This document shows positions 10,254 through 20,645 of a stretch of DNA of 64,000 nucleotides, in pieces. The position numbers and the translations under genes are program-made. Source of the stretch: Chelydra serpentina (Eukaryota > Chordata > Testudines > Chelydridae); NCBI GenBank assembly GCA_037349315.1, contig JBAIAC010000008.1, forward strand, positions 33,268,001-33,332,000, given 5' to 3'. The notes below the pieces were generated by a model. That model was given only the letters and a program-made list of their open reading frames with translations, did not search any database and was not told the origin of the DNA. Position 1 is the first letter of the stretch. Every line of letters begins with the position of its first letter.

Positions 10254-11915
10254 ATGAATTCGCAGCCAGTGATACAGTGGCTACTTCTTTTGATTTTTCC
10301 CTTTCTACATGCCAACCTTCACCCAGCGGCCAGGTCCCTGCAATGACTGGCCACACTGGGACACTTATCTGATTTCTGGCTGTGTCACCATACCCGTTCT
10401 GAGGAAGGAATAGGGCTATGGGCTATACCTGCAAACCTCTCTGAAGTACTTTCCATACAGGTAGTATGGAAAACTGAATGGGTGTGGGTTGGGAAATACC
10501 ATTACAATAACTATGGGAAAACGTCTGAGATTTGGCATTATTCCTGGGCGGCAAGGGGGGTCCCTCTCTTTGATATCCTTGGGATTGGATTTACATTGCC
10601 CCTTTGTTTTGAGAATGATCAAGGAACTGAGAGGGAAGTAGGTTATCTCCCCCCTGAGGCCTGTAACCAAACCCTTCAGTTTGATATTAGAAATGGGACC
10701 CTTTACCCCTTAAAAATTCCAAAAAAAGCCCAGAATTCACCATGCCTTCTGCAAAGGGCTTTAATTGTAAAATCAACAGGCGTGTGTTATCAGGGGCAAT
10801 GGCTTCCGTCATTCCGCCCAGTAGGCCCCATAAATGAAACACATGCATACTATATGGATGTTCACGCTGGCATTCTGTTGCCTCACTCATCTCTCGAAAG
10901 GATTTCTGGTTGCCCAAAACACCTGGGAACACTTACAGGTTTCATATCTACCTTATTTGCTGTTACCTACTGTGGGGGCATCCTGAATAATACCCATGCC
11001 CTAGGACACTTAAATGTGTCCCATTGGAGGTGTCAAGACTGAATACTGAGTAACTCTAAGCACCGGGATATCAGGGTGGACTGGCGCCATCGAATTGCAG
11101 GTAATACCCTTACCCTTTACTTAGAGACCCCCGGCTTGTATTTCATCTGTGGCCACAGTGTCTACAAAGCCCTCCCCCCAGGTAGGCGGGGTCGATGTGG
11201 TGTGGCCCGAGTAATACCAGATGTCCAAATAAATAAAACATTCGACTCAAGTCAGATCCTTAACCTGGGAAGTTATTCTCATAGGCTCTTCAAACCCCCC
11301 ATAAGGACTCGAACAAAGCGTGCCGAGAATCCCCTCGTGGTCAGGCAAACGGGGTTTCATTCCTTTGTTCGAGCGCTCATTCCTGGGTTGGGAGTAGCAG
11401 AGCTAGAAAAGGCGGTTGTAAATATTGCTGCTGAATTAGAGAAAATAGCTAATGCCTCCATAGATGTTTTTCAAAAGTTACAAGGAGAAGTTGATGAAAT
11501 AGCAAAGGTGACATTGCAAAATAGACGTGTGTTAGATGCTATGAATGCTGAATTGGGGGGTGCTTGTGCTCGCATTGGGGAAAAATGTTGTTTTTATGTT
11601 AATCACTCTGGCTTAATTGAGAAGGATTTACAAGCTATTAAGAATGCTGCTGTTGTTTTTTACGCTGTATCCCTCGATCATACCTTTAGTTTTGAGGATC
11701 TGCTCCCAGACCTTGGGTCATGGTTTACAGGACTTTTCCGAACAACTGTTAAGTGGATTATTTTCCTTCTTTTCTTTCTATGTGTTATTTGGGTAATGTT
11801 ACAATGTGCAAGATGTCTGTGTACTGCTGTCACCAAAAGCTCTGTTACCCAAGGGAAAACCCAGTATCTGTCCCTTCAACTTGATCGTAAACTGCGGAAC
11901 GGGCCTGACAATTAG
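10254..11915 (+). pseudogene. env: ERV env (surface and transmembrane), two in-frame stops
   Basis: One reading frame of 553 codons is interrupted only by TGA at 10344-10346 and TGA at 11040-11042. It starts with a signal peptide (WLLLLIFPFLHA). The surface part has DFWLCHH where gamma-type envelopes carry a CWLC isomerase motif, so its first Cys is missing. A furin-type site RTRTKR ends at 11321. The transmembrane subunit (197 codons, no stop) has a hydrophobic fusion-peptide-like LIPGLGV, heptad repeats, an LQNRR segment, CX6CC (C-ARIGEK-CC), and a membrane anchor with a Cys-rich cytoplasmic edge. It is the best preserved gene of the provirus but cannot be made whole. Confidence 0.9.
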
Positions 11916-11940
11916 AGTTTTGTCAGGCCCGAGGGGGGAC
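11900..11940 (+). promoter_or_regulatory. Stem-loop over env stop, then polypurine tract
   Basis: CGGGCCTGACA (11900-11910) and TGTCAGGCCCG (11921-11931) form a perfect 11-bp stem with a 10-nt loop that contains the env TAG (11913-11915). The purine-rich GAGGGGGGA (11931-11939) follows, immediately before the 3' LTR, and serves as the plus-strand primer. Confidence 0.8.
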
Positions 11941-12340
11941 TGTGAAAGTCATAAGCTATGGTGAACCCCCTTAACAGCCAGCAGCTATGGCAACCAGAGG
12001 CCACTAGGTGGAAGTAGATGCCTCGCCTACGCAAGACCTTGCATTTTTACAGTTGTCCTTCGCTTACACAAGAATTGTGTTTTTCAGCTGAGATAGCTAT
12101 CCTAAACCAGTTTTTACTGACCAGAAAGCAGACATCCGAGGTCTAGCATGCACCAATCAAATGTTAACACACCAGGGCTTTGTCTAAGTGTGTATAAAAG
12201 ACCTGTAATTTCTGTGTTAATTGAAGTCCTGTCACTTAGCACAGACTTCCCTTATTTTGCAGAATAAAGTAATTTTCTTTCCTTATCCCTGTCTGGCTGT
12301 TATTGGCTCTCAGCTAGGCGGACCCGATATTTCAGTAACA
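11941..12340 (+). repeat. ERV 3' LTR
   Basis: 400 bp, TG...CA, with four differences from the 5' LTR. It is followed by AGGA, the second copy of the target duplication. Confidence 0.96.
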
Positions 12341-12424
12341 AGGAGACATTAAACAAGTATTTCCATTCTGTTAATCATTATGTGCCTCCTCTCATGAAGT
12401 CCTGTGTGACACATAACATCTCCC

Positions 12425-12804
12425 CAGGGGTGAAAGTAACTTAAAGGACTTACCAGTATGCCAGAGTCCTGAGCAGGGGGGTTGGGCCTCGACCGAAAGG
12501 GGGCAGGGCCTCAACCAAAAGATGTGGAGCCTTTAAATCCCCAGGCTCTTTACATTGAGATTTAAAGGGCAGTAGCAGTGGCTGGGAGCCCTGGGCCTTT
12601 TAAATCACCACCAGAGCCCCATGGTAGCCATAGCTGCGGCAGCGGCTGGAAGCCCCAGGGCTCTGGCAGAAATGTAAAGGGCCTGGGGCTCCAGGCCCTT
12701 TAACTCACCAGACTGGGGATGCTGCCCCCTGCCGGTATGGTAGGCTGTGTACCGGCTCTTGCCGGTGCGCTGTACCAGACCGGATCGGCTTACTTTCACC
12801 TCTG
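12425..12804. mobile_element. hAT-like non-autonomous element, 380 bp
   Basis: Ends CAGGGGTGAAAGTAA and TTACTTTCACCTCTG are inverted copies. Flanks CATCTCCC (12417-12424) and CACCTCCC (12805-12812) match at 7 of 8 bases, the 8-bp duplication of hAT elements. The inside is GC-rich with repeated AAAGGGCCTGGGGCTCC-like blocks and codes for nothing. Confidence 0.8.
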
Positions 12805-13787
12805 CACCTCCCCCTTCTCTTTCAAATCCCTTCTTCCAGGTTGCAATGATTCTCCCAACTCCTACAGCAACCTTCTAAATTAAGCACAACAAAAAAATAG
12901 ATGAATAATAGTTGGAAGTTACATGGAACCTGATCCAAAGCCCACTGAAGACAATGGAAATATTCCCATTGATTTCAGTGGGCTTTAGAACAAGACTAGA
13001 ATGCCTACTTCACAAGAGCAGGTATTCTGCTCACCACCTCATCTGCCTAAACTTCCTCCTTCCCTCTTGATTGATACAGTCCCTCCCTGCATTATGCCAT
13101 GTTTTATTTAGCATTTATATACTTCTCAGGACAGCTGACACATCTTTATTCTCGATAAGGAATGGTGTTACCTATGAGTGTTAAAAAACAAAATATTAAA
13201 TAAAGTGTTCATAAGTGCTCCTTTAGTACTGATCCAGCAAAGTAGTTTATACTTTGCATTTCTTCCAGCAGTAAGAGCAATACAAATTTGAGTGAGCCCC
13301 CAGAAGTTTAGATGCTTATTATGCAAACAATCCAAATGACCTGAATCTGCTAAATTTGGCAGGCAGTCTTATGAGAAGATCTTATCCCACAAGATTTCTG
13401 ATAATTCTCTCTACTGACTTGAATTAGGAAATTCAGAGACAACTGTTAAAAATAATGTTTAAAAAAAGAGAGATTAACCAAACTCTTTCAAACCTCAGCA
13501 ATAAAGGTTTGCTTCAGATGTGATTAGAGAGATGGATGAAGGTTTGGATTAGTTCTTATTTTATTCAAAATTGCCATCCTTAATTGCTAGCATTTAAAAA
13601 GAAATTTTATCCCATCCTAAAACCACTTTCTAAAATCTCACAGAATTAAACAGGAGAGAGATGAAAACATGAGGAATTTCCATACCTCACACACAGCCAT
13701 GTTCAAGTTGGAAAGTTGCTGGCTGGAACACTATCACATTTCCTGGTTCTGTTCCATCAGTGCCTACACCCTCCATGAGGGAAATTT
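12805..13787. repeat. AT-rich DNA with a short palindromic repeat (12931-12990)
   Basis: AAAGCCCACTGAAGACAATGG (12937-12957) faces CATTGATTTCAGTGGGCTTT, a hairpin with a loop of about 10 nt. The same 'xxCACTGA-x-x-TCAATGG' hairpin recurs at 22068-22130, 28788-28832, 35935-35990, 40921-40990 and 51480-51555. These look like old MITE-type or SINE-derived hairpins. The rest of the stretch shows nothing recognisable. Confidence 0.5.
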
Positions 13788-14099
13788 TAGAACATAAGAA
13801 CAGTCATACGGGGTCAGACCAAAGGTCCATCTAGCCCAGGATCCTGTCTTCCAACAGTGGCCAATGCCACGTCCCCCAGATGAAATGAACAGAACAGGTA
13901 ATCATCAATTGATCCATTCCCTGTTGCCCATTCCCAGCTTCTGGCAAATAGAGGCTTGGACACCATCCCTGCCCATCCTGGCTAATAGCCATTGATGAAC
14001 CTATCCTCCATGAACTTATCTAATTATTTTTGAACCCTGTTATAATCTTGGCCTTCACAACATCCTCTGGAAAGGAGTTCCACAGGTTGACTGTGGAAT
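13788..14099 (-). mobile_element. CR1 LINE 3' fragment
   Basis: The plus strand starts GAACATAAGAACAGTCATAC, the reverse of the TTCTTATGTTC tail of one CR1 subgroup. It continues with CATCCTGGCTAATAGCCATT and TTCCACAGGTTGACTGTG, the antisense of the end of the CR1 ORF2 and 3' UTR. It is truncated at about 14099. Confidence 0.85.
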
Positions 14100-14399
14100 A
14101 GTCAATATTTTGAGATAGCTTTTCAGCTCTTTTGTCCTATTGAGACAGCATATTACTGGACAATAATAAATTCGCCTTTTAAAAAAGAAATTTTAGACAA
14201 GGAAAAAATATACAAAAAGAAAAGTCAACAGGTTCCATTTGACTTTCAATATCATCATTTCCCTTATTCTAGAATATGCAACATTTTTCTGTGCCCAATG
14301 TAGCCTAGTCCCCCATGTCCTGTTTACCAGTTTGATGGCACAAGATTCCATTCCTCCATTAATTATTTGTGTTATGGTTGCAATAATAGAGGTCCCAAC

Positions 14400-14700
14400 C
14401 AGGGCCGGCTCCAGGCACCAGCGCAGCAAGCGGATGCCTGGGGCGGCAAGCCACGGGGGCGGCCAGCCGCTAGGTGCGAGGGCAACAGTCAGGCCGCCTT
14501 CAGCGGCGTTTCTGCGGGAGGTCCGCTGGTCCCGCGTATTCAGCGGCAATTCGGCAGCAGGAACACCGACAGCACGGGACCAGCAGAGCACCCACAGGAA
14601 TGCCGCCAAATCTGTGGGACCGGCGACCTCCCACAGAAACGCTGCCAAAGGCTGCCTCACTGCCATGCTTGGGGTGGCACAAAACATAGAGCCGCCCCTG
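14400..14700. mobile_element. hAT-like non-autonomous element, CAGGGCCGGCTC family
   Basis: Ends CAGGGCCGGCTCCAGGCACC and TAGAGCCGCCCCTG are inverted copies. Flanking 8-mers GTCCCAAC and TTACCAAC match at 6 of 8. Two more family members lie at 29420-29725 and 56503-56955. The GC-rich open frames inside run on both strands and are not genes. Confidence 0.78.
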
Positions 14701-17084
14701 TTACCAACTGAAATCAAGGTCCCCTTGTTCAAGACACTGTACATACACACAGAAAGGCAGAGTGGGAGAGATGTAATTATTTCCATTTTATAGATGAAGT
14801 ATAGATTTTCTTCTTGCCCAGAATTAACTTCGATAGTACCTTTTTTTCTGGCATATCAGTGCCAAGAACATAAAACACCGGTAAGTCTCATTAACGCTAG
14901 TGAGAATTACACAGATAGGTATCAAGATGAGAACATTGCATATTCCTTTCCCAGCAATTAGAAGAATAAACAATCTATTTTTTTCTCCCAACAATTCAAA
15001 AGAAAACAGCCAACAAACCATGCCTCTGTTTCAGATTGATCATCCATAGAATTTTGACTCTACTAGTCTACGTTCTAGAATGCTAGAATGTAAACTTTAT
15101 TTTTATTTTTTTTGGAGCAGGGGAAGATCATCTCCTACCCTGGGGAATTTAATGCACATTTCTTAAATAATACAACTGGCATATTAGTCAGATGCCAAAG
15201 AAACTCTTTTCATCTGGAAAAAAGGACAGGGCATGTCTCTTCAATCTTACAGGAATTGAAAAGATGATCTGTCAAGGTTTTAAGTGATAGGGAGCAGGTG
15301 AGTTTGTACTGCTGATGGCAAAAAATAACTCAGTAACAACTGCAAAGCTTTCCTTGTGAACTAAGTTATGTAAATTGAAGAATGCCCTTACTGTCAGCAG
15401 GTATATTATTTCAAAGACAGACAACTGTGTTAATCTCCCTTCTGCTTAATCCCCGTCTCTCCACAAATCATCATGTCGACAATTTAAACAGATTTAGATG
15501 TGACTGAAATCAAGAAAAGGAGATAGTCTCAGGATGCTGGGGTTGATGCAGGCCTCCAAGAGGTAATTTTGTTTGTGGGAGAGAGAGAGTAAATCTAACA
15601 AATCTAACAAAGCAGCCCTCTGGCCCAGCCCTGAGGATCAAATCCAATTCTACCAAGATACACATTAAGCCCTGTCTATCACAGCTTTGCCCTTGAAAAG
15701 TCGAATAATGATGAGATTCACCTCATTTCGCTCATCTCTGGAGAGCAAAGAGAAAGGAGACATTTAAAGAACTTGAACTATTGCTCAGAATGAATACTTT
15801 TATTGTCTAATTCTGATGATGATTATTGTATGGAAAACATAGTTAGAGCTGTTCATCTTTTTAACCACTTGCTGTCCCTTAAGGAATGTGAAATAATCAC
15901 TTAAATAATAGACAATTGTAGTCAATAATTAGGAAAGCCAGGGTCAGTAGAACATAGCAGGTCATGAATTATACATTCTAAGCAAATTATGTATTGCAAA
16001 CTTCAGCTTTTGTAATTGTCCTTTTAGGTGAACAGGACTGAAAAGAACCAATTTCCACTAAATGTTGCATGAAAATCATTGCTGAATGTATTCTAAAGAA
16101 ACCAATATGAAAACTGGAAAAAGCCCATGTGCAATTTTAAATATTTAGCTTCAGCTATTTACTTTTCTGGCAGGATAAAAGTTAGATTCATTCATTTCCT
16201 GGCTGTGCTTGGATTCTGTCAAAACCAGACATTTCAACATTTTAGCACTACTCTTTAGTCCTTACTAGTCAAGCTTAGATGAAAGATGTTCTCTTTCAAT
16301 AAGGATTACTAGGGTGCTGCTCTTGAAGTTTTTAAAACAGAAAGTCTATCGTTTAATCGTTTTAGCGTTAACCCTTATCTGATAAAATTAGCATTTGTCA
16401 GGCTATGCCTAAAATAACAAAAATAGTGTTCAGAATAATCTTCATTACAAAGAGAATTATAATTATTTAGGTGGTCTGCAATTTTGTGTCTTGGAAGAAA
16501 CAGAGAAGATTAATTAGCTAATATTTGTAATATGCTTTGAAGATGAAATGTGCTAGGAAAGTGCTAAGAATTATTATTGTTATTAGATAACACTATTAAC
16601 TCCTACTCACAATTAAAACACTGGAGTAATTTCAGTGAACTAAAGAAAATGTATTTGCTTCAACTCTTTGGGCCAGAAAGTCAAGGCTCAGTTAGTGAGG
16701 AGAGAGTGAAAGGGAGCCAAAGTCAGTTCTAAGCAAGCACAAGCATTGGGGTAAATTAGAGCGGCCTAAAGCCTGTTCTGTGTTACACTGGCCAGCTATG
16801 GCCCCCAGAGGCCATTCACCAGCTGAGGATTGCAAGAACACAGTGCTCGCTCGCCACACCCTCTCTCCACCCCTCCTTATGCCTGGCAGATGCCCTCTGC
16901 CAGGTGCTGCAGGGCTGTGACATATGAACTGGCTATGTCAAGTCTTCCCCCTGCTGCAGAATTTCATCTGCTTTATGCTCCTTTGCAGTACAAGAGAGGC
17001 AGAGCTGGGGGACAGGTTTTGGCCCCTTTGGAAATGGTGCCACATATGGTCTTTTATCGATAGGTGTATTGAAATTTATGCCTA
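14701..17084. other. AT-rich sequence, nothing recognised
   Basis: No coding frame, RNA gene or clear element. A GC-richer patch at 16740-16990 has no recognisable ends. Confidence 0.5.
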
Positions 17085-17235
17085 ATAACAGTCCTCTGAG
17101 GTAGGTCAGAATTATCCCCATTTTAGAGATGTGGAAAGTAAAGCACAGAGAGGTTAAGTGACTTCCCCTAGTCACTAAGGAAGTCTGTATCAAAGCTGGG
17201 TATATACCCGGGATTTCTTTTACTCTTAGTTCTGT
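17085..17235 (+). mobile_element. MIR-like SINE
   Basis: GAGGTAGGTCAGAATTATCC, CATTTTAGAGATG, and CACAGAGAGGTTAAGTGACTT are the conserved core and tail of MIR-type SINEs, at roughly 75-80% similarity to the remembered consensus. Confidence 0.75.
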
Positions 17236-19792
17236 ACTTTTTAGCCCCAAAACCATCCTTCCCATCTAATAGCAAGAAACAATGGGAATTCAGTAGCTTT
17301 TCCTGGCACTCATTTCTGGGAAAGAGGCAAGGACTTAGCTGCTGTGGTAGGTGACTCCCCAGTCTATGAAAAAGGTTCATTTGCCAGTAGGTGCCTCTTT
17401 GCTGAATGAGCATGCTGCTGTTTCCTTCCATCTCCTTTGGCCACCCAGTTTCCATTTGGCTGTAGGCTGCAGCAGGCATGTTCATGTTGTTTAAGCATGT
17501 CTGAGTGAGGCTTTTGTCAGTTGCAGATTTATTTAGGCTGATCTATGGGGAGTCGATGACATCTGCTGGAAGCTTCACCAAGGCCATTCCCGAATAGAGC
17601 CAAGGTTCGATGTTCTATGTAAGTAGTTTTCAATGTTTGCAAAGAGAGGAAGCTCCGATCTAGTTAATGAGCTTTGAAGCAATAAAAGGGAAACCTCAAA
17701 GTAGCATGAATGATAATTACAGACCCAAACCCATACAAGAAGTTGTGAGTGGGGCACTGTGGCAGAAAACTGTGACCATCTAGCAATTGTTTTGTGAACA
17801 AGGTGAAACAGACACATCTTCTCTTAGGAGCAATCTCAGAATTCCAAGTGCACAGGTATGGCTCTAACAGTCAGAGTTGAGGAAGAACACTGGCTGGGTC
17901 AGACTGCCTGGAGATGTTCTGACTTTGACCAGCATAATCTCTCTAGAAGCCAGAGGAAAAGTAGGGAGGGGAAGGGGGATCTTTACAATGAACTAGCCTC
18001 ACACACCCCACAACTCCAAGCAGCCATGCTTGGTACAGGGAGACTCATATAGAAATGCCCCTCTGGGGCCACTAGCATTACTAGCTATGCTAGTTGCTCC
18101 TCCTACATGTGCTCCCCAGTGCTGGGTTTATATCTGATTGCTGAGATGGGGGAGGCGCAATTTAGCTCCCCAGAATGAAAATGGCAAAGAGACTGAACTC
18201 TCATCCTTAGGAGCTCTCTCCATGTCAGGGAGATGTTCATCAGCCAAGTGCGATGGGGAGTCCTGATCCACCACTGTCCACACTGTCATTCCAATCTTAC
18301 AGTCTGATCTGCATGAATGGACACGTACAGATTGGGGCTCTGGCAGAGAGCAGGGGTCCACCCAAGCAGATTACCTGGCAGAATCAGGCATCTCTCTACC
18401 ATGGAGCCGTGAAGGATTTTGACCTCTTCTGCAGCTGCTGACAACATTTTTGAAGCACTGAATTGACTTTAAAAAAACGAAGGTAGAGGTCCAGAAGGTA
18501 GAAAATACAACATAGAAAGACTTACATAAACGCAGCTCGATACACACACTCACTAAGATGCAGTCAGACCCTCCGAAGGTATATGTCGTTACCATTTCTT
18601 TTTGTCATCAACCATTCCAGTTCAATTTCAAGCATGATATGGAAAGCTAAATAAAGATAGTGGACTGGATTTTTTAGTATTTAACCTTGCAGGTAAATTG
18701 CTAATATGAGCATTCTTTCACACAGACTTCTTTAGGCCAATAGTATCTTCTACATTATCTAAGTGGAACTATATGCTTGCTGAAATACAGTTTGCTATCC
18801 CCCAGGCTTACAATGCTTAATTTCTTATGAAAATGTCAATTGCTTAGTAACCATTTGCTGCTGCTTTTGAAATCAAATGTTTTGCTAGGAAAAAAATGTA
18901 TTCTTGTGGTGTGCCATGTACTGAATCTCCTTAAATTACTTACTTGGACTGAAAAAATATATACTCGTTATGGCTCTTTTCCTTGCCTAATAGTTCTAAG
19001 TTTATATTCCTTCTCTGTGTTCTTCTTGCTTGGCTTGATAGAAAGTGATCCAATTCACTGTAATGTGGTTACTGCTGATGAACAAAAGAAATCCTCCTAA
19101 GGCTTTTCAATTCAGTCATGTTTTTGACTGTATTTTATGTTGATGCTTCTAATGTTTTCCTTTTTATCTTTGTTCTGGTTATGGGGACAGGCATATTTTA
19201 AACCAGGCAGGTTTTAAGGAGACTGTTCCTGAGCTACTTGTGAGCTCTTTATGCTTTTATTTATTCCAATTTGTTATATGTAAGAGAAAGGAAGATAAAT
19301 TATTTCCAAACAACTAAAAAGCCAAGCAGAACATGGAGAAGGCAATGGGTCTGTTAGGATTTACTATGAGAAACTCTTCTGCTTATTGACCAAAATGACA
19401 TATAAACATACTAGATTGCTGATCTTTCTCCACTCTCATCAGAGAGCCCAGATGCCTCACTTCCGCAGCGCACCTTGAAATCCATTGGAATTACACACAC
19501 ACATATGCCCAGGAAATACCCCTGATGGAGGGGACCTCTCCAGCAGGTGCCAAGCTGAATCTACCAACTTTACACACACACCCCAAGGAGCCTTCGGCTC
19601 TGGGGGCAAACAGAGTTGTGCCAGAGGTCTGGCTGGGGTGTTCGTATGCCCCAGCTGTTCCCTGGCTGACACAAGGCCCACAAGAGCCACAGCAGACATG
19701 ATGCAAGTTGTATAGCCCTCAGGATGCATTAGTCTGTGCTGCGGACCAAACTAGCCATCCCCAAGACAAGGGAGGCACAAGCTTCCTTGTAC
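17236..19792. other. Sequence with nothing recognised
   Basis: Only short frames without domains, no terminal repeats and no RNA-like structure could be supported. Confidence 0.5.
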
Positions 19793-20645
19793 CATAGAAT
19801 CATAGAATCTCAGGTTGGAAGGGACCTCAGGAGGTCATCTAGTCCAACCCCCTGCTCAAAGCAGGACCAACCCCAACTAGATCATCCCAGCCAGGGCTTT
19901 GTCAAGCCTGACCTTAAAAACCTCTAAGGAAGGAGATTCCACCACCTCTCTAGGTAACCCATTCCAGTGCTTCACCACCCTACTAGTAAAAAAGTTTTTC
20001 CTAATATCCAACCTAAACCTCCCCCTCTGCAACTTGAGACCATTACTCCTTGTTCTGTCATCTTCTATCACTGAGAACAGTCTAGATCCATCCTCTTTGG
20101 AACCCCCTTTCAGGTAGTTGAAAGCAGCTATCAAATCCCCCACTCATTCTTCTCTTCTGCAGGCTAAACAATCCCAGTTTCCTCAGCCTCTCCTCATAAG
20201 TCATGTGCTCCAGACCCCTAATCATTTTTGTTGCCCTCCGCTGGACTCTTCCAATTTATCCACATCCTTCTTGTAGTGTGGGGCCCAAAACTGGACACAG
20301 TACTCCAAATGAGGCCTCACCAGGCCGAATAGAGGGGAATGATCACGTCCCTCGATCTGCTGGAAATGCTCCTACTTATACAAACCAAAATGCCGTTAGC
20401 CTTCTTGGCAACAAGGGAACACTGTTGACTCATATTCAGCTTTTTGCCCACCGTAACCCCTAGGTCCTTTTCTGCAGAACTGCTGCCCAGCCATTCGGTC
20501 CCTAGTCTGTAGCAGTGCATGGGATTCTTCCGTCCTAAGTGCAGGACTCTGCACTTGTCCTTGTTGAACCTCATCAGATTTCTTTTGGCCCAATCCTCTT
20601 AATTGTCTAGGTCCCTCTGTATCCTATCCCTACCCTCCAGCGTAT
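19793..20645 (-). mobile_element. CR1 LINE, 5'-truncated, ORF2 end and 3' tail
   Basis: On the minus strand the copy ends in the ATTCTATGATTCTATGG tail of the chicken-type CR1 group. Two frames hold the RT C-terminal part: 20317-20574 (FNKDKCRVLHLG, AEKDLGV, LNMSQQC) and 19877-20143 ([41 protein letters not shown]). A frameshift near 20145-20320 separates them. It is nearly identical to the oppositely oriented copy at 43516-44216, so both belong to a young subfamily. Confidence 0.9.

Larger units (their letters stand above)
5773..12340 (+). mobile_element. Endogenous retrovirus, class I (gamma-like), 6568 bp
   Basis: Two 400-bp LTRs bracket PBS, gag, pol, env and a polypurine tract in normal order. 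The provirus is flanked by the 4-bp direct repeat AGGA (5769-5772 and 12341-12344), a length typical of gammaretroviruses. The LTRs differ at four sites (5958/12126, 6065, 6070 and 6166 against their partners), about 1.0%, so the insertion is fairly recent. Gamma-like traits are a myristoylatable MG start in Gag, one zinc knuckle, gag and pol in the same frame with only a stop between them, a GPF-type integrase end, and a CX6CC transmembrane protein. Pol has lost the RT active site by deletion and every gene has stops, so the copy is defective. Confidence 0.95.

Noticed and set aside
14193..14793. Overlapping 184-197-codon frames on both strands
   Set aside because: They overlap a GC-rich hAT element (14400-14700) and contain no recognisable domain.
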